Shown: piece by piece, positions 17,441 to 28,229 of the stretch
Layout of the letters: each line of letters opens with the position of its first letter
How positions within the stretch are numbered: the stretch's first letter is position 1
NCBI RefSeq assembly: GCF_001307295.1
Contig: NZ_CP012700.1
Span: 127,001-191,000 of the forward strand
DNA length: 64,000 bases
Origin: Sphingopyxis macrogoltabida
GTDB lineage: Bacteria; Pseudomonadota; Alphaproteobacteria; Sphingomonadales; Sphingomonadaceae
Reading direction: 5' to 3'
Translations under genes and position numbers: made by a program
Notes under the pieces: generated by a model
What the model saw: the letters and a program-made list of their open reading frames with translations, nothing else
What the model was told of the DNA's origin: nothing
The model's database searches: none

Positions 17441-18268
17441 ATGCCGGATGTGCTGAACGGGGAGATGTTGACGCTCGCGGCGATGATGCTGGTGACCGGC
17501 GCGGTCGGCGGCGTGATCGCCGGCATGCTCGGCGTCGGCGGCGGCATCGTCATCGTGCCGGTGCTCGACCTTGTCCTCGCCTCGTTCGGCATCGACGGCG
17601 ATGTCCGCATGCACGTTACCGTCGCGACCTCGCTCGCGACGATCATTCCCACCGCTATCTCCTCTTCGCGCGCCCATGAAGCCAAGGGCGCCGTCGATCA
17701 CGATCAGCTAAAGCACTGGGCGATTGCGATCTTCCTCGGGGCGATCGCCGGGGTCGTCCTCGCCAGCCGGGTGTCGGGCGATGTCCTGTCGGCGGTGTTC
17801 GGCATCGTCGCGCTGCTCGTCGCGATCAAGATGCTGCTGCCGCTCGAGGGCAAGCATATCGCCGATGCGGTCCCGGGCGGCGCGGCGGGGCAGGTGATTC
17901 CGTTCGCGATCGGCGGCCTTTCCAGCATGATGGGGATCGGCGGCGGCACGCTCAGCGTCCCCGTAATGACCTTGTTCAACGTCCCCATCCACCGCGCGGT
18001 CGGCACCGCGGCGCTGTTCGGCCTGCTGATCAGCGCCCCGGCGACGGTGGCCTTCATCATCGCCGGCTGGCATGTCGAGGACCTGCCGCCGGGCAGCCTC
18101 GGCTATGTCAACCTGATCGGCCTCGCGATCATCGCGCCGGTGTCCTACTTCACGGCGCCGTGGGGCGCGCGGATCGCGCATGCCCTGTCGAAACGACAGC
18201 TCAGCCTGCTGTTCGGCCTGTTCCTCACCGTCGTCGCGGCGCGCATGCTGCTCCGGGCCTTCGGGTGA
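17441..18268 (+). CDS. TauE/SafE-family membrane permease
   Basis: A 275-residue inner-membrane protein with about eight hydrophobic segments and the duplicated TauE glycine motif: GGVIAGMLGVGGGIVIVP in the first half and GLSSMMGIGGGTLSVPV in the second. Family members export sulfite, sulfoacetate or other small anions. It is the first gene of the operon that includes an NMT1/Ssu-type ABC importer and the 3-hydroxyanthranilate enzymes, so export of an organic acid or overflow intermediate is a fair guess. Its TGA overlaps an in-frame GTG (18265) that opens a possible extension of the next gene. Confidence 0.88.
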   Translation: MPDVLNGEMLTLAAMMLVTGAVGGVIAGMLGVGGGIVIVPVLDLVLASFGIDGDVRMHVTVATSLATIIPTAISSSRAHEAKGAVDHDQLKHWAIAIFLGAIAGVVLASRVSGDVLSAVFGIVALLVAIKMLLPLEGKHIADAVPGGAAGQVIPFAIGGLSSMMGIGGGTLSVPVMTLFNVPIHRAVGTAALFGLLISAPATVAFIIAGWHVEDLPPGSLGYVNLIGLAIIAPVSYFTAPWGARIAHALSKRQLSLLFGLFLTVVAARMLLRAFG

Positions 18269-18420
18269 ACCGCGATGCCGCCTCCTATAAGAAAATCGGC
18301 CCGCCCTATGCGCAACGCATATTGGATCGCCGCGCCGCGCTCGCGCAGATCGGGGGCGCCATGGCGCTCGGCTGCGCGGCCCCGGCGCTCGCCCGTCCCA
18401 CCGGAAAGAAAGAGAGACGC

Positions 18421-19335
18421 ATGACCTGGTTTGCCCTTGCCACCCGCGCCACCCCCGAAGGTCCGCGCGCGACGATCCGGGTCGGCGATGCCTTCCACGA
18501 CCTGCACGATGCCGCTGCGAAACTGGGTTTCGCCGCCGTCGCAGGCGACGTCACCGGAATCGTCCGCGACTGGGATGCGCGCCGCGACGGCCTGTTCGCG
18601 CTCGCCCGGGCGCTCGGCGCGGGATCGGGAACGGTCGCCGCGCCGCAGCTCGCGGCGCCGTTCGAGCCGCGCCGTATCTTCGCCGCCGCATCGAACTTCA
18701 TCGAACATGCCGAGGAAATGCAGACCAAGCTCGCCGCCAAGGCCGAGAGCGAGCCCTATATCTTCCTCAAGACCGTCGAGAGCGTCGTTGGCCCCGGCGC
18801 GACCGTGGTCGTGCCGCCGCAGGTGTCGCGCCCCGACTGGGAGGTCGAACTCGGCGTCGTGCTCGGCCGCGCGGGCAAGAATGTCGCCGCCGCCGATGCG
18901 CACGATCTCATTGCTGGCTACACAATCGTCAACGACGTGTCGGCGCGCGACCGCACCCGCCGCACCGACTTTCCCTTCTCGCACGACTGGTTCCGCGGCA
19001 AGAGCTTCGACAGCTTCACGCCATTGGGGCCGGTGTTCGTGCCGCGCGATTGCCTCGACGATCCGCACGACATTCGGCTGGGGCTCAAGGTCAATGGCGA
19101 GGCGATGCAGGACGGCAATACGTCGGCGATGATCTTCAACATCTACGAACAGATCGCCTATCTCTCGACGATCCTCGAACTCCAGGCGGGCGACCTCATC
19201 GCCTCGGGCACCCCCGCCGGGGTCGGTATGGGGCGCGGCGTCTTCCTCAAGGACGGCGACGTGATGAGCGCGTGGGTCGACGGCATCGGCGAACTGGTGA
19301 ACCCCGTTTCCGCCCCGCACCTGCCGCGGAGCTGA
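18421..19335 (+). CDS. Fumarylacetoacetate hydrolase family protein (start uncertain, possible Tat signal upstream)
   Basis: From ATG 18421 the product has 304 residues with the FAH-fold hallmarks PRRIFAAASNFIEHAEEM, DWEVELGVVLGRAG, YTIVNDVSARDRTRR and AGDLIASGTPAGVGMGRG. The start has a good ribosome site (GAAAGAGAG). However, the same frame is open upstream to GTG 18265, which overlaps the TauE stop as GTGA. It encodes DRRAALAQIGGAMALGCAAP followed by ALARP, which reads as a twin-arginine signal with an Ala-X-Ala site. If used, the enzyme would be periplasmic, unusual for FAH hydrolases. It probably cleaves a diketo acid or lactone-like intermediate; the substrate is unknown. Confidence 0.85.
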   Translation: MTWFALATRATPEGPRATIRVGDAFHDLHDAAAKLGFAAVAGDVTGIVRDWDARRDGLFALARALGAGSGTVAAPQLAAPFEPRRIFAAASNFIEHAEEMQTKLAAKAESEPYIFLKTVESVVGPGATVVVPPQVSRPDWEVELGVVLGRAGKNVAAADAHDLIAGYTIVNDVSARDRTRRTDFPFSHDWFRGKSFDSFTPLGPVFVPRDCLDDPHDIRLGLKVNGEAMQDGNTSAMIFNIYEQIAYLSTILELQAGDLIASGTPAGVGMGRGVFLKDGDVMSAWVDGIGELVNPVSAPHLPRS

Positions 19336-19338
19336 GCG

Positions 19339-20394
19339 ATGGTCGCCTTTTCCCGCCGCTCGCTCATCGCGCCGTTGCTGATCGTCGCGGCGATTGCGGG
19401 CCTGACGTTGTGGAGCGCCTTTGACGGCAGCGCGCCGAAGACCGCGCAGGCCGACGGCGCGCGCGCCACCCCGCTCACAAATGTCCGTTTCAACATGGCG
19501 TGGCTGCCGCAGGGCAGCATGGCAGGCATCTTCGTCGCCATCGACAAGGGCTATTTCGCCGACGCCGGGCTCGCCGTCGAACCGGTGCGCGGCTTCGGCG
19601 GCATGCGCACCGCGAACGAGCTCGATCAGGGCATGTTCGAATTCGCCTACATCGACCCGCTGTCGGTCGCGCTCAACCGCTCGAAGGGCGGCGGCGTCCG
19701 CATGGTCGGCGGTATCAACATGCAGCTTCCCGCCGGCGCCTGCTTCGTCAAGGAGCGGCACAAGATCGCGAAACCCGCCGACCTCGCCGGCCTGCGCTTC
19801 GGCGCCGGGCAAAGCTCGATGATCCAGGCCTTGCTCCCGGCGTGGCTCAAGGCCAATGGCGTCGACCCGGCGCGCGTCGAGCAGATCCAGCTCGACCCCG
19901 CGATCGTCGTCTCGTCGCTCGTCGAGGGGCGGATCGACGCCGCCGAATGCTGGCTCGGCAATTCGATGGCGCTGTTCGACAAGGCAGCAAAGGCAAAGGG
20001 CGTGACGATCGGCCGCATCGGCTACTCCGATTTCGGGCTCGACGTCTACGGCAGCGGCTTCGCGACGCAGGACGCGCTGATCGAGAAAGACCCCGATCTG
20101 GTGCGCGCCTTCCTCAAGGCCGCCTATCGCGGCTATGCTGACGCGGGGCGCGATCCCAAGGCGGCGCTTGCGATCATCCGCAAATCCTATCCTTTGCTCG
20201 ACGAGGCGGTGACCGAACGCCAGATTCGCGAGACCGCGGCGCTGATGGCGGCCGAGGGCGGGTCGCATCGCCTGAAACCCGAAAAGGTCGAGCGCACCGT
20301 CACCTATCTGCAGGCGAGCGGCCAGTTGCAGGGTTTCGACCAGGCGCCGCAGCTTTTCACCAACAGCTTCATCCCGATGGGGAACCAGCCATGA
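19339..20394 (+). CDS. NMT1/SsuA-type ABC transporter substrate-binding protein
   Basis: A 351-residue protein with an N-terminal membrane or signal segment (RRSLIAPLLIVAAIAGLTLW, about residues 6-25). A type II periplasmic-binding fold follows: NMAWLPQGSMAGIFVAIDKG, DAGLAVEPVRGFGG, then GLRFGAGQSSM and DAAECWLGN. This NMT1/THI5/SsuA family binds sulfonates, pyrimidines, aromatic acids and related anions. It starts 3 bp after the FAH gene. Permease and ATPase genes follow, with a VOC gene interposed. The fusion of the importer into the 3-hydroxyanthranilate operon implies an aromatic or heteroaromatic substrate; this is inference. Confidence 0.88.
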   Translation: MVAFSRRSLIAPLLIVAAIAGLTLWSAFDGSAPKTAQADGARATPLTNVRFNMAWLPQGSMAGIFVAIDKGYFADAGLAVEPVRGFGGMRTANELDQGMFEFAYIDPLSVALNRSKGGGVRMVGGINMQLPAGACFVKERHKIAKPADLAGLRFGAGQSSMIQALLPAWLKANGVDPARVEQIQLDPAIVVSSLVEGRIDAAECWLGNSMALFDKAAKAKGVTIGRIGYSDFGLDVYGSGFATQDALIEKDPDLVRAFLKAAYRGYADAGRDPKAALAIIRKSYPLLDEAVTERQIRETAALMAAEGGSHRLKPEKVERTVTYLQASGQLQGFDQAPQLFTNSFIPMGNQP

Positions 20395-20948
20395 CCGATC
20401 CCGCTTCCTACCGGCCGCGCCCGACGCGGCTCGGCCACCTCGTGCTCAAGGTGCGCGACATCGACCGCAGCCTCGCCTTCTATACCGAAGTCGTCGGGCT
20501 CAGCGTGTCCGACTGGATCGACCATCATATGGTCTTCCTGCGCGCGGGCGAGGATCACCACGACCTTGCGCTGCTCCAGCTGCCGCCGGGGCACAGCGCC
20601 ATCCCTGAAGGCCATTATCCGGCGGTCGAGCATTTCTCCTATCGCCTCGAAACGCTGACCGAGATGGAGAAGGTCGCCGACATGCTCGTCGCGCGCGGCA
20701 TCACCATCGACCGCGGCATCGGCAAGCACGGGCCGGGAGCAAACAGCTTCCTCGTCTTTCGCGATCCCGACGGCAACAATGTCGAATTTTACACCGACAT
20801 GACGCAGATCACCGCCGAACAGCCCTATGAAGCGTCGGTGTGGGACGGCAAGGACCTCGAAACCTTCGACCGCTGGCACCTCGATCGCTTTCTCGTGCCG
20901 CCGCCGGCGCGCATTCTGGCCTTGCTCGACAAGGACGGCGACGCATGA
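20391..20948 (+). CDS. VOC-family protein, extradiol-dioxygenase-like
   Basis: A 185-residue VOC protein. The N-terminal module starts RLGHLVLKVRDIDRSLAFYT with the first candidate metal His, IDHHMVFLRAGEDHHDLALL holds the second, and FRDPDGNNVEFYTD supplies the terminal Glu. This His/His/Glu facial triad is typical of type I extradiol dioxygenases and glyoxalases. It overlaps the binding-protein gene by 4 bp and the permease gene by 4 bp, so it is embedded between transporter genes. It may cleave or isomerise the imported compound. The activity is not predictable from sequence alone. Confidence 0.85.
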   Translation: MTDPASYRPRPTRLGHLVLKVRDIDRSLAFYTEVVGLSVSDWIDHHMVFLRAGEDHHDLALLQLPPGHSAIPEGHYPAVEHFSYRLETLTEMEKVADMLVARGITIDRGIGKHGPGANSFLVFRDPDGNNVEFYTDMTQITAEQPYEASVWDGKDLETFDRWHLDRFLVPPPARILALLDKDGDA

Positions 20949-21697
20949 GCCGGTTGTTTAGCCGCGATGCTGCGATCAGCATCGTCTTCTTCGCCGCGCT
21001 CGGGCTCGCGTGGGAATATGGCGTGCGCTGGTCGGGCATCCAGTCCTATCTGCTGCCGCCGCCGAGTGCGATCCTCGGCGAATTGTGGCAGTCGCGCGGG
21101 CCGATCCTGTCGCAAAGCCTCGTCACGCTGACCGAGGTCTTCTGGGGCTTCATCATCGCGGTCGCGCTCGGCGTTCCCGTTGCGACATTAATCTATTTCT
21201 CGCGCACCGCCAAACGCACCGTCTATCCGCTGTTCGTCGCGTTGCAGAGCATCCCGAAGATCGGGCTCGCGCCGCTGATCGTCGTCTGGTTCGGTTACGG
21301 GCTGGCGTCGAAGCTGATCATGGCCTTCCTCTTCGCCTTCTTCCCGATCATCATCGCGACCTTGGGCGGGCTGGCGAGCACCCCGGCGCATCTCGAGGAG
21401 CATTTCCGGGCGCTGCGCGCGACGCCGATGCAGGGCTTCTGGCGGCTGCGCGTCCCCGCCGCGCTGCCGAGCTTCCTCGACGGCTGCAAGGTCGCGATGC
21501 CGCTCGCGGTGATCGGCGCGGTGGTCGGCGAGTTCGTCGGCTCGAACGACGGGCTCGGCAACCTCATCCTCACCGCGTCGGGCTCGGGGCACACGACATT
21601 GACCTTCGCGGCGCTGATCGCGGTGACCGTCTTGTCGCTCCTTCTCTTCTACGGCGTCGCCTATTGGGAACGCTTCATCTGGTGGCGGGCGGCATGA
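20945..21697 (+). CDS. ABC transporter permease (SsuC/TauC type)
   Basis: A 250-residue inner-membrane protein with about six transmembrane segments. The start at ATG 20945 overlaps the VOC gene (ATGA); longer in-frame starts upstream lie inside the VOC gene and are rejected. The family signature is the EAA-like loop FFPIIIATLGGLASTPAHLE and the following RVPAALPSFLDGCKVAMPLA. It forms the channel with the ATPase at 21694-22443 and the binding protein at 19339-20394. It belongs to the sulfonate, nitrate, taurine and aromatic-acid importer group. Confidence 0.92.
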   Translation: MSRLFSRDAAISIVFFAALGLAWEYGVRWSGIQSYLLPPPSAILGELWQSRGPILSQSLVTLTEVFWGFIIAVALGVPVATLIYFSRTAKRTVYPLFVALQSIPKIGLAPLIVVWFGYGLASKLIMAFLFAFFPIIIATLGGLASTPAHLEEHFRALRATPMQGFWRLRVPAALPSFLDGCKVAMPLAVIGAVVGEFVGSNDGLGNLILTASGSGHTTLTFAALIAVTVLSLLLFYGVAYWERFIWWRAA

Positions 21698-22443
21698 GCG
21701 CGGTGATCTCCATGGCCGGCGCCGGCAAGGCGTTCGACGGCCGCAAGGTGCTGAACAATGTCAGCGCCGAGATCGGCGCCGCCGAATTCGTCTCGGTGCT
21801 CGGCCCCTCGGGCTGCGGCAAGAGCACGCTGCTCCGCCTGATCGCCGGGCTCCAGCCCTTCGACGAAGGCGGCATCTTGTTCAACGGCGCGGTGGTGCAG
21901 GCGCCGTCGCCCGACATGGGCTTCGTCTTCCAGACGTCGAACCTGCTGCCCTGGCTCAATATCCGCGACAATCTGCTGCTCGGCGTCGATCTCGACCCGG
22001 CGGCGAAACGCCCCGACGCGGCGGCGCTGGCCGAGCTGGTCGAGACATTGGGCCTGACCGGGTTCGAGGACAGCCATCCGCACCAGCTCTCGGGCGGCAT
22101 GCGGCACCGCGTCGCGATCGGACAGGCGCTGGCGCGCGGGCCGCAGGTACTGCTGATGGACGAACCCTTCGGGGCGCTCGATGCGCTGACGCGCGACCGG
22201 CTCAACATGGAATTGCTGCGCATCTGGCAGCGCGACCGCAAGACGGTGCTGCTCGTCACCCACAGCATTTCGGAAGCGGTGCTGCTCTCCGACCGCGTGC
22301 TCGTGATGTCGGAGCGGCCGGGGACGATTATCGAGGATGTCCGCATCGACCTGCCGCGCCCGCGCGATCCCAGCACGACGCGCGAGGATCCGGCATTCGG
22401 CGATTATGTCGTGCGGCTCAGCAAATTGATGGGGGTATCGTGA
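21694..22443 (+). CDS. ABC transporter ATP-binding protein (SsuB/TauB type)
   Basis: A 249-residue ATPase with all the expected elements: Walker A GPSGCGKST (about residues 37-45), a Q-loop near FVFQTSNLLPW, the signature LSGGMRHRVAIGQAL, Walker B VLLMDEPFGALD and the switch His in LLVTHSISEA. The start overlaps the permease gene by ATGA. It energises the importer formed with the permease and the NMT1-like binding protein. Confidence 0.94.
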   Translation: MSAVISMAGAGKAFDGRKVLNNVSAEIGAAEFVSVLGPSGCGKSTLLRLIAGLQPFDEGGILFNGAVVQAPSPDMGFVFQTSNLLPWLNIRDNLLLGVDLDPAAKRPDAAALAELVETLGLTGFEDSHPHQLSGGMRHRVAIGQALARGPQVLLMDEPFGALDALTRDRLNMELLRIWQRDRKTVLLVTHSISEAVLLSDRVLVMSERPGTIIEDVRIDLPRPRDPSTTREDPAFGDYVVRLSKLMGVS

Positions 22444-23270
22444 TGGACAGTGGGATGCTGGAAGCGGCGGGCGCCGAAATCTATTGGCAGGCGCATGGGG
22501 CCGGTCCGGCGGTCGTGCTCGCGCACGGCATCGGCGGCAACCACGCGATCTGGTACCGCCAGCTCGATGCGCTGTCGCGCGCGAACCGCGTCATCACCTT
22601 CGATCATCGCGGCTTCGGCCTGTCGCGCGATCATGACGGGCGCGGGCGCGATGCCTTCGTCGACGATCTGGCGGCGCTGCTCGACAAGCTCGGCGAAGCG
22701 AAGGTGGCGTTGGTCGGCCAGTCGATGGGCGCGGGCACCTGCATCGGTTTCGCGCACCGTGCGCCCGAACGCGTCGCGGCGCTCGCGATCTGCGACAGCC
22801 TCCACGGCATCGTCGAGAGCGGCGAGGTGAAGGCAATCATGGACGCGGCGCGGACAAAGACCGCCGCCCTGTCGCAGGTCGAGCGCGTGCTCGGCGTGGG
22901 GGCGCAGGCCGAACTCGCGGCGCTCTACCGCCAGATTGCGAGCTTCAACGCCGCCGACCGCCACAGCCTGACCGGCCGCTTCGACGCGCGCCCGGCGGCC
23001 GAACTCGGCGGCAAGGGCTTTCCGATCCTTTTCCTGTCGGGCGTCGACGACATTCTCTTCCCGATCGAGGCGGTGCGGCTCGTGCAGGCCGAGGTGCCGG
23101 GGTCCTTCCTTGTCGAGGTCAACGATGCGGGCCATTCGGCCTTCCTCGAGGCGCCGGTGCAGTTCAACGACACGATCCTTTCGCTGCTCCAGATGGCGGG
23201 GCATGTTGGCAAGGCGGGCGCCGCGCACAGCAATGCGGCGGGCTATGTCCCGGTCGGGGGTGCGGCGTGA
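22443..23270 (+). CDS. Alpha/beta-fold hydrolase
   Basis: A 275-residue hydrolase. The oxyanion region is LAHGIGGNHAIW, the nucleophile elbow is GQSMGAG (Ser near residue 96), the acid is in LSGVDDILFP and the catalytic His in NDAGHSAFLEAP. ATG 22443 follows a GTG at 22440; both overlap the ATPase stop. Related enzymes include C-C hydrolases of meta-cleavage products, 3-oxoadipate enol-lactonases and esterases. Between importer and pathway genes it is a good candidate for removing an acyl, ester or amide group (a formamidase-like role included) from the imported substrate. That role is inferred. Confidence 0.87.
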   Translation: MDSGMLEAAGAEIYWQAHGAGPAVVLAHGIGGNHAIWYRQLDALSRANRVITFDHRGFGLSRDHDGRGRDAFVDDLAALLDKLGEAKVALVGQSMGAGTCIGFAHRAPERVAALAICDSLHGIVESGEVKAIMDAARTKTAALSQVERVLGVGAQAELAALYRQIASFNAADRHSLTGRFDARPAAELGGKGFPILFLSGVDDILFPIEAVRLVQAEVPGSFLVEVNDAGHSAFLEAPVQFNDTILSLLQMAGHVGKAGAAHSNAAGYVPVGGAA

Positions 23271-24745
23271 CCGGCACCGCCTATCCATTCGCCGAACGCC
23301 CGGTGCTGAACTATGTCGACGGCGCCTTCGTCGAGGGCGAGCGCTGGTTCGACAATGTGAACCCCGTCGACGGCAGCGTCGCCGGGCGCGTGTCGCAGGC
23401 GAGCCGCGAGCTTGTCGACCGCGCCGTCGCTGCCGGGCGCGCGGCGCTCAAGGGACCGTGGGGCAAGATGTCGCAGGCCGAGCGCTGCAAATTGCTCGTC
23501 CGCATCGCCGAGGGGATCGAGGCGCGCTTCGACGAATTCGCCGCCGCCGAGATCGCCGACACCGGCAAGTCGCTGCATCAGGCGCGGACGATCGATATCC
23601 CGCGCGGCGCCGCCAATTTCCGCGCCTTCGCCGCACTTGCCGAGGCGCGCGCGATGCCGAGCTTCTGCACCGATCTGCCGGGCGGGCGCAGCGCGATCAA
23701 CTATGCCATCGCGCGGCCCTTGGGTGTCGTCGCGATCGTCTCGCCGTGGAACCTGCCGCTGCTGCTGATGACCTGGAAGGTCGCGCCCGCGCTCGCGTGC
23801 GGCAATGTCGTGGTGGTGAAGCCAAGCGAGGAAACGCCCTCGACGGCGACCCTGCTCGCCGAGGTGATGGATGCGGCGGGCGTGCCGCCGGGGGTTTTCA
23901 ACCTCGTGCACGGCTTTGGCGCTGCATCGACCGGCGAATGGCTGACTGCCAATCCCGATATCGACGCGATCACCTTCACCGGTGAATCGGCGACCGGCGG
24001 CGCGATCATGCGCGTCGCGGCGGCGGGGGTGAAACCCGTGTCGTTCGAACTCGGCGGCAAGAATGCCGCGCTCGTCTTCGCCGACTGCGATTTCGACGAG
24101 GCTGTCGCAGGGACGGTGCGTTCGGTCTTCTCGAACTGCGGCCAGGTCTGCCTCTGCACAGAGCGTGTCTATGTCGAGCGGCCGATCTTCGACCGCTTCG
24201 TCGCCGCGCTCGCCGAGCGGGCGAAGGCGCTCACCGTCGGCGATCCCTGGTCGGGCGCCGACATGGGGCCGCTGATCTCGCACGGCCACCGCGAGAAAGT
24301 ACTCTCCTATTATGCGCTGGCGCGCGAGGAGGGCGCGACGGTCGTCGCGGGCGGCGGGGTGCCCGAACTGGACGGCGCGCTCGCGGGCGGTGCCTTTGTC
24401 GAACCGACGATTCTGACCGGGCTCGGGCCCGATGCGCGCTGCGTGCGCGAGGAGATTTTCGGCCCCATCTGCCACATCGCACCCTTCGACAGCGAAGAAG
24501 AAGCGATCAGGCTTGCCAACGACACCGACTATGGCCTCGCCGCCGCGATCTGGACGCGCGACGTCGGCCGCGCGCACCGTGTCGCGGCAGAGATGGAGAC
24601 GGGCATCGTCTGGGTCAACGAATGGTTCCTGCGCGACCTGCGCACCCCGTTCGGCGGCATGAAACTGTCGGGCATCGGGCGCGAGGGCGGCGAACATTCG
24701 CTGGGCTTCTATTCCGAACCGACCAATATCTGCGTGAAACTGTAA
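23267..24745 (+). CDS. nbaE: 2-Aminomuconate-6-semialdehyde dehydrogenase
   Basis: A 492-residue ALDH close to the 2-hydroxymuconic and 2-aminomuconic semialdehyde dehydrogenase group. It contains VSPWNLPLLLMTWKVAPAL, the catalytic Glu in SFELGGKNAALVF (about residue 262) and the catalytic Cys in NCGQVCLCTERVYV (about 296), ending GREGGEHSLGFYSEPTNICV. It oxidises 2-aminomuconate semialdehyde, the product of ACMSD, to 2-aminomuconate with NAD+. The GTG start overlaps the hydrolase stop. The assignment to the amino rather than hydroxy substrate rests on co-occurrence with 3-hydroxyanthranilate dioxygenase, ACMSD and the deaminase. Confidence 0.9.
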   Translation: MTGTAYPFAERPVLNYVDGAFVEGERWFDNVNPVDGSVAGRVSQASRELVDRAVAAGRAALKGPWGKMSQAERCKLLVRIAEGIEARFDEFAAAEIADTGKSLHQARTIDIPRGAANFRAFAALAEARAMPSFCTDLPGGRSAINYAIARPLGVVAIVSPWNLPLLLMTWKVAPALACGNVVVVKPSEETPSTATLLAEVMDAAGVPPGVFNLVHGFGAASTGEWLTANPDIDAITFTGESATGGAIMRVAAAGVKPVSFELGGKNAALVFADCDFDEAVAGTVRSVFSNCGQVCLCTERVYVERPIFDRFVAALAERAKALTVGDPWSGADMGPLISHGHREKVLSYYALAREEGATVVAGGGVPELDGALAGGAFVEPTILTGLGPDARCVREEIFGPICHIAPFDSEEEAIRLANDTDYGLAAAIWTRDVGRAHRVAAEMETGIVWVNEWFLRDLRTPFGGMKLSGIGREGGEHSLGFYSEPTNICVKL

Positions 24746-24755
24746 GAGGAAGACC

Positions 24756-25531
24756 ATGGCAGACATTGCCGCCATCGCCGCAAGGCTCGACGAAGCTGCC
24801 CTCGGTGCCCGCGCGATCGCGCAGATCACCGGGCAGGAGGGCGAATTGCCGCTCGCCGAAGCCTATGAAATCCAGCGTGCCGCCATCGACCGGCGCCTCG
24901 CGCGCGGCGCGACGCTCGTCGGGGTGAAGATGGGCTTCACCAGCGAAGCGAAGATGGTCCAGATGGGGCTCAAGGACCAGATCTGGGGCCGGCTGACCTC
25001 CGACATGGTCGTCGTCAACGGCGCTGCGATCGACCGCGCGCGCTTCATCCACCCGCGCGTCGAGCCTGAGGTCGCGGTACGGCTGAAGGCGCCGCTCGCG
25101 GGCGAAGTGACGCGCGACGAAGCGCTCGCGGCCATCGATGCGGTCGCCGCGGCGCTCGAGATCATCGACAGCCGCTACGAGAATTTCCGTTTCGCGCTCG
25201 GCGATGTCGTCGCCGACAATGCGTCGTCGTCGGCGTTCGTCACCGGACCGTGGCTTGCCGCCGACACCGATATCGCCGATGTCGCGATGGTGATGCGCGT
25301 CGACGGCGAGGTCGCCGAGACCGGGACGAGCGCCGCGATTCTCGGCGATCCGGTCCGCTCACTCGTCGCGGCGGCGCGGCTTGCGGGCGCGGCGGGGCTG
25401 ACCCTCCAGCCGGGCTGGACGGTGATGCTCGGCGGCGCGACCGCGGCGGCGGCGATCGGCACTGCGCGCAGCGTATCGCTCGACGCCGGCCATCTCGGCC
25501 GCGTCGGCTTCACGATCGGGGGAGGCGTAGC

Positions 25532-25535
<4 letters not shown>
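24756..25535 (+). CDS. nbaG: 4-Oxalocrotonate decarboxylase
   Basis: A 259-residue member of the FAH-like decarboxylase and hydratase family. [41 protein letters not shown] and [12 protein letters not shown] are close to classical 4-oxalocrotonate decarboxylases (XylI/DmpH), distinguishing it from the hydratase paralogue at 26489-27268. It converts 2-oxohex-3-enedioate to 2-oxopent-4-enoate and CO2, normally in complex with the hydratase. It starts 10 bp after the dehydrogenase with AAGAGGAAGACC as ribosome site. Confidence 0.9.
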
Positions 25536-27268
<1,733 letters not shown>

Positions 27269-27272
27269 CGAG

Positions 27273-28229
27273 ATGGCGAAAACCCCCAATGGCAAGACGA
27301 AAGTCGCGATCATCGGCTCGGGCAATATCGGCACCGACCTGATGATCAAGATCATGCGCCTGTCGGATATCCTCGAAATGGGCGCTTTCGTCGGCATCGA
27401 TCCCGAAAGCGACGGGCTCAAACGCGCCGAACGGCTGGGCGTGCCGATCACGGCGGGCGGCCTCGACGGCCTGATCGCGCTGCCCGGCTTTGCCGATATC
27501 GCGATCGTGTTCGATGCGACCTCCGCAGGCGCCCATAAGCACCACAGCGAGGTGTTGATCGCCCACGGCAAGCGCGTCGTCGACCTCACCCCCGCCGCGA
27601 TTGGTCCTTACACGATCCCGCCGGTCAACGGCGATGCGAACCTCGATGCCGCCAACGTCAATATGGTGACCTGCGGCGGGCAGGCGACGATCCCGATCGT
27701 TGCGGCGGTGAACCGCGTTGCCAAGGTGCATTATGGCGAGATTGTCGCCTCGATCGCCTCGAAGAGCGCCGGCCCCGGCACCCGCGCCAACATCGACGAG
27801 TTTACCGAGACGACGAGCGAGGCGATCATGAAGGTCGGCGGCGCGACGCGCGGCAAGGCGATCATCGTCCTCAACCCCGCCGAACCGCCGCTGATCATGC
27901 GCGATACCGTCTATTGCCTCTGCGACGACGCCGACCGCGACGCGATTGCGCAGAGCGTCGAGGATATGGTCGCCGAGGTGCAGGCCTATGTTCCCGGCTA
28001 CCGGCTCAAACAGGCGGTCCAGTTCGAAAGCATCGGCAGCAACGCACCGCTGCATATCCCCGAAATGGACGGCAGCTTCACGGGGCTGAAGGTCAGCGTC
28101 TTCCTTGAGGTCGAGGGGGCGGCGCATTACCTCCCGGCCTATGCCGGCAATCTCGACATCATGACCTCGGCGGCGCTCAAGACGGCCGAGAAGATCGCGC
28201 TCCGCATGAACGAAGGAGTGGCCGCATGA
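27273..28229 (+). CDS. nbaJ: Acetaldehyde dehydrogenase (acylating)
   Basis: A 318-residue enzyme with an N-terminal Rossmann fold ([19 protein letters not shown]) and the catalytic cysteine in [14 protein letters not shown] (about residue 132), followed by the dimerisation domain. It oxidises acetaldehyde to acetyl-CoA with NAD+ and CoA, and channels it from the aldolase encoded next. ATG 27273 follows GGCATAGCGAG, 4 bp after the hydratase gene. It corresponds to DmpF/MhpF/BphJ. Confidence 0.94.
   Translation: MAKTPNGKTKVAIIGSGNIGTDLMIKIMRLSDILEMGAFVGIDPESDGLKRAERLGVPITAGGLDGLIALPGFADIAIVFDATSAGAHKHHSEVLIAHGKRVVDLTPAAIGPYTIPPVNGDANLDAANVNMVTCGGQATIPIVAAVNRVAKVHYGEIVASIASKSAGPGTRANIDEFTETTSEAIMKVGGATRGKAIIVLNPAEPPLIMRDTVYCLCDDADRDAIAQSVEDMVAEVQAYVPGYRLKQAVQFESIGSNAPLHIPEMDGSFTGLKVSVFLEVEGAAHYLPAYAGNLDIMTSAALKTAEKIALRMNEGVAA

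Noticed and set aside
18145..20268. 707-codon minus-strand ORF
   Set aside because: Antisense to the FAH and ABC binding-protein genes, which have clear family motifs; its product is low complexity.
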